The translations under genes were made by a program, and so were the position numbers. From positions 1 through 64,000 of the forward strand of contig NC_089245.1 of assembly GCF_000512585.2 (NCBI RefSeq): a stretch of 64,000 nucleotides of DNA. Direction: 5' to 3'. This DNA is from Kwoniella bestiolae CBS 10118 (Eukaryota > Basidiomycota > Tremellomycetes > Tremellales > Cryptococcaceae). The notes under the pieces are model-generated. The model was not told the DNA's origin. It did not search any database and worked only from the letters and a program-made list of their open reading frames with translations. Positions 33,709 to 45,407 of the stretch are shown here, in pieces; within the stretch, counting starts at the first letter, position 1; each line of letters opens with the position of its first letter.

Positions 33709-36509
33709 CTAGAACTGCCAGCCGGGCTGAGTATCTGTACCCGATATTGGCCATACATTGTTCGTTGTCGCAGCATCATTGCCCCAAAGCTCCATCCTAC
33801 AGAGCAGTACATTGTCAACATCCCAGCAGGACCGTTCGCTTTGAGCAGTGGATGACTTACCAATATCGCTCAAAATCTAGTCCGCTTTGATCGGTTGTGC
33901 TGTCGTCGGCGTTCGACGAATTGCGGGTCTCTGACCACGTACTTGCTGATGGATCGCCAATCGCCTGTATCAATTGATCTATCATGCTAGGAGACGGTAC
34001 TGTTCCAATCACACTCTCCAAAACGGAAGCATATGAGGATGCGAGCTTCATGGTCAAATTTGTTAGCATTTTCTAACACCATCGATACTAAGAACTGAGA
34101 AAGCTTACGTTCTTCATCGATCGGATTTGCCTGAACCAGGACGCGGTGGATGTGAGAACACTTTTCCAGTGATTAGCAGCAGGATGATGTGGCTCCCACA
34201 CGATGGACAAAAGCAGAGTCAATGATGCTCGGAAAGCGAAGTATAGTGTGTACCATTCTGAGCCTCTTTCATGGTTCGGTTGATTGAGTACGTATTGTCC
34301 GATATCCTGAAGATTGGCAAGAGCGAGATCACGACAAGAGCTGACCGAGAATGTGAGCCCTAATCCAGGTCAGACGGGAGAATCAATGAGACTTACTCGA
34401 TGCAACCCCTGATCCCCGGTGATGATGCCTTGGTACCACTAGTGTCCCACGCTGCCGCCAACAATATTGGTCGATGTAGTATCGCTCGGAAATCCCTGGT
34501 CCTCCACATCTGGACTGCTCTGGCGAGATAGTACGGCTCGTTGGTGCGCATCTGCATGGAATCCAGGTCATGCTGAAGAGCCGACACGATGCGTTGATCA
34601 TAGCGCCTCACTTGATCGACCGAGGGTGCGGGGTGTGATTGAAGGATGCGATCGTGTAAACCGCATGTCACTTTGGCCAGTCTAGCCTGAACGATGAGGG
34701 CGGTGTACAATGTGGGTCGATCGCATTCGACGGGTTGCATGGTGGTAGAAACCGTCAGATTTTCGTCGTCACAGTTGATAGGTAGAGGCATACCAGCCAG
34801 TTGAAGGGGGCCGTGAGCGTGAGGCCGACCAAAAGTAACAGCGCACCCAGCTTCCAGGGTGACGATGGACCACCAAGCCCTCACTCGAATTTCCTTTTCT
34901 AGAGGAGTATGTCGCTTGCTTGTTGCTGGTATATGCAGCCCCAGAGCGGTGGCCATACGTATAGCCATTCCAAGACACAAATAGCCAGCATTGGGTCGAT
35001 TACTCCGCTGCAGATAATTTGCCATAATAGCTAATCCTTGCACGAGAGGCAATGTGCCTCCCTCCAGTATCTCGCGGTCCATCGATTGGCGTGCGATCTG
35101 ATAATATCGGTAACCATCATCGTCTTCTTCGGTTTGCGCAAGATCTAGGGCGCCCATGGCAAAGATCATGTACATGAGAACGTCTGATCCGGGTTTGACG
35201 ATGGGGAGCGCACCACTGAGCTGTGCTCGGATTGTCGGTTCGTGCACCAGGGGAGTGAGGTGATCTGATGCGCACCAATGAATCGGGTTCAGTGAAGTCG
35301 AATGCTGTTGAACAAGGGAGACACTTACGGAAATACCGGAAATAGCTCTCCACTAATGGTCTAGATTCTATCGATGGCGGAAGAACGACTTGTTTACCGG
35401 GCTGACTTGAAGTCCACTCTTGCGTCATACCTGACCATCCTCCCATGATCAAGGAGCCGGAAGTGACCAAAGCTCCGATTGGTGTCAGACCTTGCACAGG
35501 CTTTGGCGACAACCTTCTTATGGCATTGAGGAAAGTCGCTCCTGAAGACAAACCTAGATAGCTAGCACCTTTCCCAGAGGATTGAAGGCTCGCCATCCCG
35601 GCGTCGGACTGAATGCCGAGATTCCCTATTTGCTGATGATCAGCCATCGGGTCGGTATTTCGATGCGCGTCCTCCTGCCACTCGAAATCCCCATCGTCTC
35701 CATCAGAAGCGGAGTGTTGACGAGGCAGGTCCGGTTCGGTGGACGGCAAGCGGGTCGGCGGGAATGATACAGCAGGTAAGGTCGGTGATAATCCAGCTCC
35801 GGAAACGTGAGGTTCGGGTAAATGAGGCGGAGCCAAGACTGCTTGAGTTTCAATCTGATGCTGATCTGGCTCCTTCGTCGTGCCCCAAGGATACTAGATC
35901 GCCCCAAGCTAGGGTCACTGCCTGGATATCTCATACGCGAGCATCAACTCACTGTTCCTTCGGTCAGCATGGATGCTCTAGCACGATCACTTGCATCCTT
36001 GACACCGTGATTGGTCATATCCATATACGCATCATCGAGGGAATAGCCCTCAAAGACGGTATTCCACAATCGCTCGTATGCTTCAATCCTATAACGCCCC
36101 GGAGTATTAGCGTGACGGCAAACGATATGCTACGCACCTCTCTTCCAGTTCCGTCATTCTTGCTCTCGTCAAAGCCGATTTCACCTCTCGTTTCCTGTAA
36201 ATGCAGGGTCGGGCATCCTGCGAGCACCTCTGGCATGGTTGATGCCCATCACACCCAACTTTTCGCAATTCTGAGACAGTCGAAAGAGGAATCATCCGTC
36301 AGCTGAGAGGACGCGCGTATAAGATGTGGCCTAGGAGTTGAGTTCAGAAAAGGCTCACTGCATTCGTCGCAAGCTGCAGCGACTTTGATGCGCTTGTTAG
36401 GACGGGGGCTGTCTCCCCTATCAGTCCGTCTGTCCGACTTGTTCGCGCTAATATCGACATGAGGTGAGATGGACAGACCATCCTCGGCTTCTGAGCGATC
36501 TCCTGCCAT
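33709..36509 (-). CDS. Zn2Cys6 transcription factor, paralogue 2
   Basis: The start is the ATG at 36509; the first intron again splits the zinc cluster. Joined, the cluster reads CX2C-X6-C-X5-C-X2-C-X6-C, followed by LTRARMTELEE, as in the factor at 12236-14977. Exons then encode a Pro/Ser/Asp-rich linker, the YFRYF-HHLTPLVHEPTIRAQ junction at the same intron position as the paralogue, and a Fungal_trans domain (RAWWSIVTLEAGCAV, FGRPHA, INCDDENLTVS). The C-terminal exons end at TAG 33709. Exon order, intron positions and many motifs match paralogue 1. It probably regulates the neighbouring porter, dehydrogenase and SDR genes, possibly together with paralogue 1. An inverted repeat at 36719-36762 lies about 210 bp upstream of its start codon. 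Confidence 0.87.
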
Positions 36510-37392
36510 ACTGATTAGATAAGGCTACTGGATGGAGTATGAGTACGGAGTAGAAGAGCGGAATGAAGAAAGGCTAAACATTTCGAGATACTCAACCGGA
36601 AGAGGATGTTCCGGCGATCTTGGTCTCCCGTTGCAAAACCTTGAGAATTTCCGCTTTGGAACAGACCACGTTGCAAATCAGCTATTCTGTGGGGTTTGTG
36701 CGGGGAAACTACGTATTTCCTGTGATACTACGTGACTTTTGAAGCGATCGTAGTATCACAGGTTCTACTGTAAACTACGAAGATGTTAGTATGAACATCT
36801 CTAACATCTCTATATATATATTCTCTACAAAGGTCTCGCCTGATACTACAAATTCCTGGTAATCCCGATTAGTGGCGATTCAACTTATTGACAGTCAGGC
36901 AGTCAAGTGTGTCGAATTGGCAAGGATTGGTAGTTTCGTCGTGTCTGCTCCCTAGATAGGTGGAGGAAAGTTGATTCCTTATATGACGTAAATGATCGAT
37001 CCCATGTTTACATACGTTCATCGTCCAAGGAGAAAGGCAAACCGAGAAAGACAAAAAGCAATGGGTGAAGTTCCCATCAGGAGATGGCAAGGGTTAAGTT
37101 GATTATCCACTACCACCCCACCAACTGCTGAAACTAACTGAGCTGTACATCGTCCTATAATCCCGGAACTTCTTTAGGTTTACTTCCAACTCACCAAACG
37201 ATACACCTGAGGCAAGTACCAGTAATCTATTTAACCCAGTATGTCACGTCGGCTACCTCCGGCAACGAGATATTTGGTTCTGTTAACGACTTTGTTAACA
37301 GATTAAGGATGACCAGCGGATCCACATGAATTCGTCGGAGTATTCTATTAGGTACGGCTTTACATCGGATAGTCATCAACTGGGACATGGAT
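36510..37392. other. Intergenic region with strong inverted repeat
   Basis: It lies between the regulator start and the permease stop. CCTGTGATACTACG (36719-36732) and CGTAGTATCACAGG (36749-36762) form a perfect 14-bp-arm inverted repeat with a 16-nt spacer. Related words follow: GTTTACAGTAG-like at about 36765 and GATACTACA at about 36842. The rest is AT-rich with no gene. Confidence 0.7.
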
Positions 37393-39439
37393 CTACATCT
37401 CGTGCTCCACCTGACTAGCTACGTGAGGGGGGCCTCGGTACACCTTTCTAGCGTAGACCCCGTACCATACCACAGTAATTGCGACAAAACCGGACAAGAC
37501 AACGGCAGCGTAGTTCATCGACTGAGCGGTTACTGGAAGTCCGACAGGCTGTCACGAACGTGGTAAGTTGGACACATGAGACGATAATAACCAAGCTTTC
37601 CATTACTACTCACCATACTGAATAGCACGGCGGCGAGGCAAGTCCAAAGCAGCATTCCCACATTGCAGTATCGTCCGATCTGCGCCGACCAGGAGAACTG
37701 GATGTTCTTGATCGCATGTCGGTGGGAGGAAAGATTAGACAAGACCGGAACGGCATAGCCAATATTGAAGGCTAAGATGGCGGCGGACACGAACGAATTG
37801 AAAGCGAGGGTCGATCCCAGATCGATCAAGCACAGGAGGGCTTGCAGCAGAACACTCAGGCATATGGCGAGAGGTATGTTACCCTTGGAGGTTGTCTGGG
37901 ACCATAGAACTGATCCGGGAACCGCATGATCTCTCGAGAAAGACCAGAGCATTCGAGAAGCGGTGGTATTGATCGCTATCAGGCAGAAGAATCCGATTCC
38001 CATAATTCCAATAGTCATGACGACAGCGCCGGCATCGTTGCCAACGATCAGCTTGAAGGCGTAGGGCAAGACTACACCTCCGGCTGCACTCCCCGGGCGT
38101 ATCAGCTTTGCTCATTTCTGTACTCTCTTTACAACACTCACGAGCTTCTAGCAGAACGTCCATATCCGGCAGAGTGAAAGTCAGTGGTAACGCGTACGCC
38201 CATGATAGTATCAATGAGCAGGGCATCGTCCAAGTCATGGCACGAGGTATGTTCCGAGCAGGGTCTTTGACTTCCTCCGCCATCGAGGTCACCAAACCAA
38301 TCGAGCAATTGGCCTAGTGGTATACAAACACCAGGTCAGATCATGGACGCGGCTATTGAAGTAAGACGTGTAGTAGACGTGGTCACTCACAAAAGCCGAG
38401 GGTAATAGCCCAATGAAGAAAGTCCAACCTGAACCCCAACCAGAATAGGAGGAGTCGTAGTGAGTAAAAGCAAATTTGGCGCTTCTTCTACCTGCCTTGG
38501 CGGTCGCCAATAGGACTACAATGTACACAACCTGGTAGGTCCAAGTCCAGACGAAGTTGATCTTGTCGAGAGTGGGGAGCAAATCCGGTCTCTGACAGCG
38601 AGGACAACGATAGGATCTTGTGAGCTGTCGGCACCGTTTGTAAAACGGTCGCAAGACGTACGAATATGACCAGACTTGAAGCTACCAATAGCAACGCATA
38701 ACATATGAGGATGTAGACCCACTGAGGGGCGACATAGTCTGGATGAGTGATGTTTACTGTCGCCACGATGTGTTGCGATAAACCAAAGGCGACTGAAAGA
38801 GATACAATGATGACTCCGATTAGGATCTGACCATGGATGTTGATCAGTGAGGTAAATAGCGACGACAAAGAAGAACACTATACTCACTATCCATCCCGTC
38901 AGATACGATAGGAACACCCTTGTCCTGGAGGACGCGGTTTGATAGGTCCAGTAACTGAGCAGCAAGGAGCGCTTTAGCGGTTGATTGTTCATTGGCTAAT
39001 AGTACAACTCACTATGGTCCGGCTGCAGTAGGAAATCTCGCGGCCAATTCTCCGAGTGAATATGCTTGCATCCAGTAAACGAAACAAACGAAGACTGAAC
39101 CCCAGATTATGGTGGCCGGTCCCCCTCCAATGATACTGGTGTACAGAGCTGCACCCATTCCGTATGGGACGGCGAGACCTTCACGGAGGATACGGGCATC
39201 AGCTGTTTGAACAGCCAGAAACGACATGGATAGTACCCACAAGTGACCGTCATACTGAATATATGACTAAAGCTTCGAGTACGATTCAATTGAGAGTCAT
39301 ATCCTAAGTCATGTAAGACATTGTCTCCAATGTCCTCACCCCGAAGGGGGGAAGCTTGTCCTGTCTCGAGGACTTCGATGTTGGCCGCCGGCATTTTGCC
39401 AGCAGGCGTCAACGCTTTGGGCGACGATGCGTTCGACAT
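37393..39439 (-). CDS. APC-superfamily permease, choline/GABA/amino-acid type
   Basis: The start is the ATG at 39439; several exons run to TAG at 37393. The hydrophilic N-terminus holds DLGYDSQLNRTRSF, the conserved lead-in to helix 1 of fungal choline and GABA permeases. Then follow VPYGMG, GGGPATIIWG, SLGELAARFPTAAGP (the family's E-x-P motif), NCSIGLVTSMAEEVKDPARNIPRAM (the conserved EEVKDP signature) and NTTASRMLWSFSRDHAVPGS. Twelve or so membrane helices are expected in the plasma membrane. It would import an amine, amino acid or related nitrogen compound. The second exon junction (about 39270-39210) could be modelled two ways; I favour a 53-nt gtatga..acag intron. A TATATATAAG box lies about 100 bp upstream. 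Confidence 0.85.
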
Positions 39440-39539
39440 GTTGATTTGAAAGGAGCGAAGAGAAACAAGCAGTGTGATATTGGGATTCTTGTTTTGCACG
39501 AGAGAGAGCTCTGTGACCCGAGCAAGGCGTGATCCATTA

Positions 39540-39550
39540 CTTATATATAG
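39540..39550 (-). promoter_or_regulatory. TATA box of the APC permease
   Basis: CTATATATAAG reads on the minus strand about 100 bp upstream of the start codon at 39439. Confidence 0.5.
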
Positions 39551-40132
39551 ACATGCACGCATCTGTCTTGACATTAATGGGATACAAACGATGGTTGCTC
39601 GTTGCCACAAGCATTATCACAGCCGAATTTGCCGAAGGGTTTTTCATTACGATAAAATCCTTATCTTCAACGTGAAAAAATGGCTGGGACCAATAGAAAA
39701 AAGGGATTTGTATAGGCTTTGATGCATAAGATACAGCGTGTTCCCGCTTCCGAGCGCAGGGGTCTTGAAAGCCCAAGCGAATGGGTCAATCTGACTGACC
39801 GATGTGGTCTGCCTGCATCCTGATAATTACGACCTGCACGATGAATGCTTCCGCTTTTTTTGAAGATACTGTACCCGCATTATACCCTAAGCAGTACACC
39901 CATAGAACCGACATCAATGTTACATGACATCTCAATACAACGATATCGCTCAGCACCTAATATAACAACACCAAATACTACAAAATATTGGTTGGGGGTG
40001 CGCAGCCTATGACATCGAATACAGTTTCCTCCCCTGTACCGTTGTCCCTTCTATGCCAACATTCCTTAATCACCTATCCAAGTGTCTTTATGAGCATTCA
40101 CGTATACGGCACAGCGAAGCAGTGCAGGGTAC
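39551..40132. other. Intergenic region, no gene seen
   Basis: It lies between the permease promoter and the 3' end of the next regulator. A frame at 39537-39776 (- strand) lacks any recognisable feature. The sequence at 39850-39980 is AT-rich. Confidence 0.5.
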
Positions 40133-42273
40133 TCACCGCATGTATTGCATCCACGTCGGCTGTATCGGCTTTCTCTCTGACCACCAATCGATCAGCTTGA
40201 GGCTGTCATGTAGACCGGATCCGCAGACCACTTACCTCGCAGTCCCCAGTATAAGTTCCAGAATGTGCCTCTGTTCCTTCGGTATCACTTCGCCAGCCAT
40301 CAGTAACGGGTGTAATAGGTTGATCATAGACCCCGTCCAGATGGTAACTTCGACCAGAAGTTCAAGGATCGCTGAACCCGCTTGTTGTATTCTCGCATGA
40401 GATCTGTGGAACGAATAAACCACCAACAACAGGTGACATATCAAAGAATGTCGCATGAGCAGATCCCCGAACTGTATTCTGACTGGGGATGGTGTAGAAG
40501 ATATCGTTGCCAGGTGGGTTGTGTCTAAGCTGGTAAACAATGATTGCGATTCAAGACAATCCGATGTTTCTCCCGATGCTACTATGCCTGCCAACTGAGT
40601 TCAGGTCGGAGAGCTTAGCGTTGATACACGAAGTTGATTCGCTGACTCACGTTGGCGATGAGGAACAGCGTCGGTAAGCTGAACCCGAAGTCTGCATGCA
40701 TGATCTCTTGAGCGCAAGGTAGGTCTTCCAGCCACAACGAGTTTGGACAGCTTAACAGCACTGGTGCTTCCTTGGTACTGAATGCGCCTGCGTGAGGGAC
40801 AGACTGTGAGCGACAGACGCAATCCAAGTACTGGTATTGATGGTCCGGATAAACGCAGACTCACCCAAAGTCTCGTACACAGTCAAGTACGCCAGGAACC
40901 TTTCTATATGGGGTCTACTTGAAGACATCTGAGCGGCATGTATGATATTCGCTGGTCCACCTTGTTCGGCGACATATTTTGCGCAAAATCGATACGTGTT
41001 CAGCCAGTCGGGATCACCAACATAGGCCTGGTAAGATGGTACACTAAGCGGTGTTCTCTTGAGTTGGGAGACTAGATGGAATAGTGGAGGATCGAGGAGT
41101 CACTCACATCTCGAAGCATCATCAATTGGGTCAAGGCCAAAACTTTTTCCTGTCGTTCAGAATCGTGGATCGGACCAGCGCTCTCTTTGTTGACTAGTTG
41201 AAATACCGAGTTCATAATCATTTTGGAGCGTTCTAGGCAATGTTTAGGCGACGCGGCACCATTTTTTGCTTCGGAAAAGGCGAGCTTGACCGCTCCAATA
41301 GCACAGGTGGCTTCGACCAAGGCATGTGAGACCCTTTCCTGGTCAGCTGGAAGTGCAAGCTCGTCTCAGCTATCATAGAAAAAGTATGAGCGAACAAAGA
41401 AACAGTAATGGACGTACCTTTTGCGAGCAAGAAAGCTTCCCATAGAAGTACCAAAATCCGTTCTGTCCTTGCTGGGGTTTGCCTGGATCTTATATTGATC
41501 TGCCATAAAGCAAGCGGCGTCAGGGCTATTGATTCGCATCACGAATGAAGGTGTAGAATACATGGGCACAGCACTCACCAAGGTGGGACTCGAGATGAAA
41601 GAGATACCGTGAAAGAACAACGAGGCGGTATTAGCCTCTGTCAGCTGCCCTCCGTGAGTGGAAGCATCCAACGAAGAGATATTGCTGGTCGGGGCTACGA
41701 CAGCGTGGAGTGGTGTTATGGCTGAAGTAGAATTATTTCTCGCTGGTATATTAGACTCTTCTTGCCGTGGATTGAAATGGGTGTGGACATGCGTCAAAGG
41801 CGCAGTCATAGGAGGATGCCTAGGCTTGATCGTTCTAAATTTCACCTCGTACACACACTTCCGGCTGGGATCTTTGCGACAGTTGCCACATATGGGCTAT
41901 TTCATCTCGTATTAGGCTTGCGAATGGTAGGGGAGTGCTGTGATTGAGAGCGAGTGCAGAAGGAAAAGTTGCTGACCTGTCTCTCATCGCATTTCACCTT
42001 CCTCTCCTTGCAGGTGGCGCAGCCTGTTTTCGCCCGAGGGGCATGCTTTCCTCCTTTCCTAAGCAATTCTTTGTTTGCAGCTGGCTTGAACCTATATTGA
42101 TTAAGTCTCGAGGTGATCAAGTCCGCTAATGTTGCCAGATCTTTCTCGCTGAGAGGTGTGCTCGAGCAGCTGGGGCATTCGACAGACACCGTGATGTGGT
42201 CGCTACCGTTGACCTGTAAGGATACAATGGTGGGACGCGGCTGGATGACGGCGAGAGAGGTTGATTCTGACAT
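40133..42273 (-). CDS. Zn2Cys6 transcription factor, third regulator
   Basis: The start is the ATG at 42273. Exon 1 carries about 85 residues before the zinc cluster and the first half, GCATCKERKVKCDERQ. A gtcagc..aatag intron then leads to PICGNCRKDPSRKCVYEVKF, giving CX2C-X6-C-X5-C-X2-C-X7-C. The late position of the cluster, more than 80 residues from the N-terminus, and its sequence differ from the two paralogues, so this is a separate family. The middle exons encode helical segments typical of fungal-specific factor domain proteins. The last exons end near QRHILELILGTA and a short tail with a stop at 40133. Several internal junctions are approximate. It is divergent from the oxygenase at 42810 and probably regulates the cluster to its right. 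Confidence 0.75.
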
Positions 42274-42692
42274 CGATCAGATCAGTGATTTGCGGCGAGC
42301 GGAAGATGGACATGTGAACCCTTCCAATGATGACTTTAGGCTGGTGATGAAATGATTCGGTCGCTCGGAACCATAGGAGTCGCAGAAAATGTAGAATATA
42401 CTAATTGGGAACTATTGGACAAAGAGATGAGTATTGTCAAACTACTGCATATTAATAGAGCATGAGGTGCGATGTCTGCAAATGCAATATCGGCCAGAGC
42501 TTCAGAAGCCCCGTTCAGGGCGTAAGCCATGAAAGCCACGTGTGACCAGGGTATACACATAACCCTTCGTCAAATCCGGCTAACTTATCTTCACACGATA
42601 TCTATGGGCGAAATCAATCCTTCGTCTACTTCGGATTCACGAAACAGATATACGATGACAATACTGCTGGCTCAGCATACCACGTATGGCGG

Positions 42693-42701
42693 TATATATA
42701 A
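42693..42701 (+). promoter_or_regulatory. TATA box of the second PhyH-like gene
   Basis: TATATATAA lies about 117 bp upstream of the ATG at 42810. Confidence 0.5.
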
Positions 42702-42809
42702 TCAGCATCTATGCAACCAACGTCCGAATGTCGTCTTTGATCATCAAACAATCATACACAGTATCTTATCTTCTCAGCTTAATTGTATCTTCACGCTCTG
42801 ATCGCCACC

Positions 42810-44073
42810 ATGACTTCCCCTTGGGCAACCAAATACACCCTCAATGACCTTGTCATCGATGCTTCTGCTCCGCCAGAAGAGATGCAAGGGTTGCTGAAAA
42901 AGACCGGGGCTATCGTTCTCAAAGGTCTCATCAAACCCGAAGACATCAGCAACATGATGTCCGATTTTAAACCTCACTTGGATGCTTTGGGACATTCGGG
43001 CGCCGGAGGACAATGGGAAGGTTCATTCTTTCCCGCAACTACGAAGGTAAGTGATGAAGTCGATCCTGCTTGCTGTATATACAGGTCAAAGATACTGATG
43101 TCGTTCCCTATCACCGTACAGAAAATCCCTGGTTTGGCAACAAAATCCCGAACATGGGTAGACAAGGTGTTACTCAATCCCGTGCTGGGGGGATTAGCGG
43201 ACTTTGCGTTGACCAGACGAACCAAGACCACTATCTCCCAACCTGGCCAATGGTCGACCTGTAAGCCTGAAATCAACCTGTCAGGCTTGTTGGAGATTCA
43301 CCCTGGAGGTGACAGGCAAGATCTCCACCGTGACGATGCCTTGTTCCACCAGAAGGTGGTTGCAGCCTCAGACTGGACCCCAAGGAGGGAGCACTCGATC
43401 GTCACTCTTCTCGCTTTGTCTAAAGTCACTACTGCAAACGGTGGTGTAAGTCTCAAGTCACATTCTTCAACAACGAATAACACACAAAGCTCATGGTGCT
43501 TGCCGCTTATAGACACTTGTTATTCCCGAATCCCACCTCAAGGGTGACGATATTCCTCCGCCTGCGTATGAAGACTGTCTGACTGTAGAAATGGAAGCTG
43601 GTGACTGCATCGTGTAAGTGTTTCATATGACTGGTGCGCTGTCCTCCAAGCAGTTAGAGCTAAGCAGATGGCCTGATCCACAGCATCTTCGGATCCACAT
43701 ATCATGCTGGAGGATCAAACACCACCAAAGTCGATGAACCCGACTCGGTCCGAACGATGTGCGTGACCGGTTACAAAGTGGGATATTTGAAACAAGAAGA
43801 GAACCAGTATTTGCAACACGACATAGAGGAAATCAAGAAGCTCCCCCTCGCAGCTCAAAAGATTCTCGGTTGGGATTTGGCAGTACCCTATATGTGAGTT
43901 TGACTAGGTCTGTATTATTAAAGTCCGACAGCGCAGCTGATGTACTGTCGTACAGGGGATATGTCAATTGGCTTCACCCGTTGCTCACTCTCGGGTATGA
44001 TCCCAAAGACGTACCTCAAGGAGATGATCTGTTCTACGATCGTCAACAAGGTTCGGAGGTCCTTGCTATCTGA
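42810..44073 (+). CDS. Phytanoyl-CoA dioxygenase-like oxygenase 2
   Basis: The ATG at 42810 is in a CCACC context. Exon 1 encodes a Pro/Leu-rich N-terminus with TGAIVLKGLIKPEDI, the usual opening of PhyH-like folds. A gtaagt..acag intron (about 43046-43121) follows; it has no stop in frame, so retention is possible. LEIHPGGDRQDLHRDDALFHQ gives the iron motif HRD. After two further introns FGSTYHAGGSNTT supplies the distal His and SVRTM a likely 2-oxoglutarate Arg. The last exons encode GYVNWLHPL and end at 44073. It is a cytosolic or peroxisomal hydroxylase of unknown substrate. It differs clearly from the oxygenase at 9488 and resembles the fungal family found in secondary-metabolite and catabolic clusters. 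Its neighbours (RidA, lactonase, aldolase, MFS) support catabolism. Confidence 0.82.
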
Positions 44074-44346
44074 GATGTTGCTGATGTCAGGCAGTAATAC
44101 CAAGCCCTTACTCAGTTATGCATATCGGTTGGACTAGTTGTCGCATGCACGATTTAAGATCAATTATACAGATTATTGGTTGCATCGTGACATTTAATTC
44201 TTAATGGCCGGATGCAAATAACCTAAATCGTCTCGATGTGCTCATCACGGTCAATTGCCCAGAGAACACAACAACAACGTTGTTCTTTTGCCTCTGCACG
44301 CTCATCTCGTACAAACCTCCAACTCGCCATGCATCATGCGTAACAA

Positions 44347-44850
44347 TTATTTGCCTACGAAAGCCCAAGCTTCGATCTCGACCCTCATACCTGGTACAGC
44401 TAATTTATCCACACCTATTTGTGTGTATATGGGTTGATGATCTGGCATCCATTTACGCATGTTTCTGACCATCGCTTCCTGTGCTGCTTCGTCCAGGTCC
44501 ATATGGTAAGATCTCAATCTGTACACTTGGGAAAATCCCTTGCCACCAGCCGTGGTCAAAGCCAAGTGAAGATTTTCGAATGCCCGGTCGACCTCTTCTG
44601 CCAAACTTGAGGGGATGATGACATCGGTCTTCGTGGGATTCCATCCTCCTGAGAAACAATGAATCGCATATCAGTCCAGATGGTCTCCCAAGATGAGACA
44701 CGTATACTTGAACTCAACCAGCATCAATCACCTACCTTGTCCAGACGTCTGAATGACATCACCAAGCCGAACGGCCTGACTATAATGGAGGTTGTCTTTG
44801 CCCCATTCACCTATCCCTGGGTAGCTGTGATACGATGGTGATTTGGACAT
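44347..44850 (-). CDS. RidA/YjgF family protein
   Basis: Two exons, 44850-44736 and 44648-44347, give 138 residues, the normal size of the family. YSQAVRLGDVIQTSGQGGW is the usual N-terminal signature. GFSQVYRLRSYHMD and PIYTQIGVDKLAVPGMRVEIEAWA form the second half, where the Arg of RVEIEA is the conserved substrate-binding residue. RidA proteins deaminate reactive enamine or imine intermediates made by PLP enzymes; some relatives act on ring-cleavage products. In this cluster it may process an intermediate of the pathway. The TATATATATG stretch at 44944-44952 lies about 95 bp upstream. Confidence 0.9.
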
Positions 44851-45407
44851 CTATGGGAGCTGAAGTTTGGGATGAGCGTGATGTTGATGTTTGTACCAGG
44901 ATTGATGAGGACTGCTAAAGGCGTCTTACTCTCCCAAGGGCGATATATATATGATATTGTCGCGAGGTATACTAGCAGTACTTGACAGTTCCCAGTTCCC
45001 TTCGGCAAACTCGTCTAATTTCTAGTTTTGAGTCCTGCAGGAGTCGGCTCAATAGTCTGGGCTACTTGAGAATCGACCCCCAATGTTCGTCATCAAGAAA
45101 CGATAGTCTCAGTATCGTACGAAAATCAATCTTGTGACGATATCGCTCCACTGTAACCATGTCGTAGCTCGGCGGATGTCTTACGATATCGAATTGCCCG
45201 GATCACTATAGCATCACCTCTTCAGTCACATAGCTATAGTAATGACTTTGTGTGCACTGTGCTCGCATGCTCGTATTGATGAATGGAACAGTAAAGCGGA
45301 TGTAGAGCAACGTGTACAAAAAAAACTAAGAGGATATGTCGGTCGCGCACTTCAAAATCAAATAGATATCGCCATGTTATCCTATGCGTTAGGCTCCACT
45401 CCGTCTC
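44851..45407. other. Intergenic region with TATA box
   Basis: TATATATATG at 44944-44952 is a likely TATA element for the RidA gene. No gene is seen between here and the lactonase stop. Confidence 0.5.

Noticed and set aside
36532..36735. Short + strand frame beside the regulator start
   Set aside because: It starts by chance near the divergent promoter and contains no recognisable domain.
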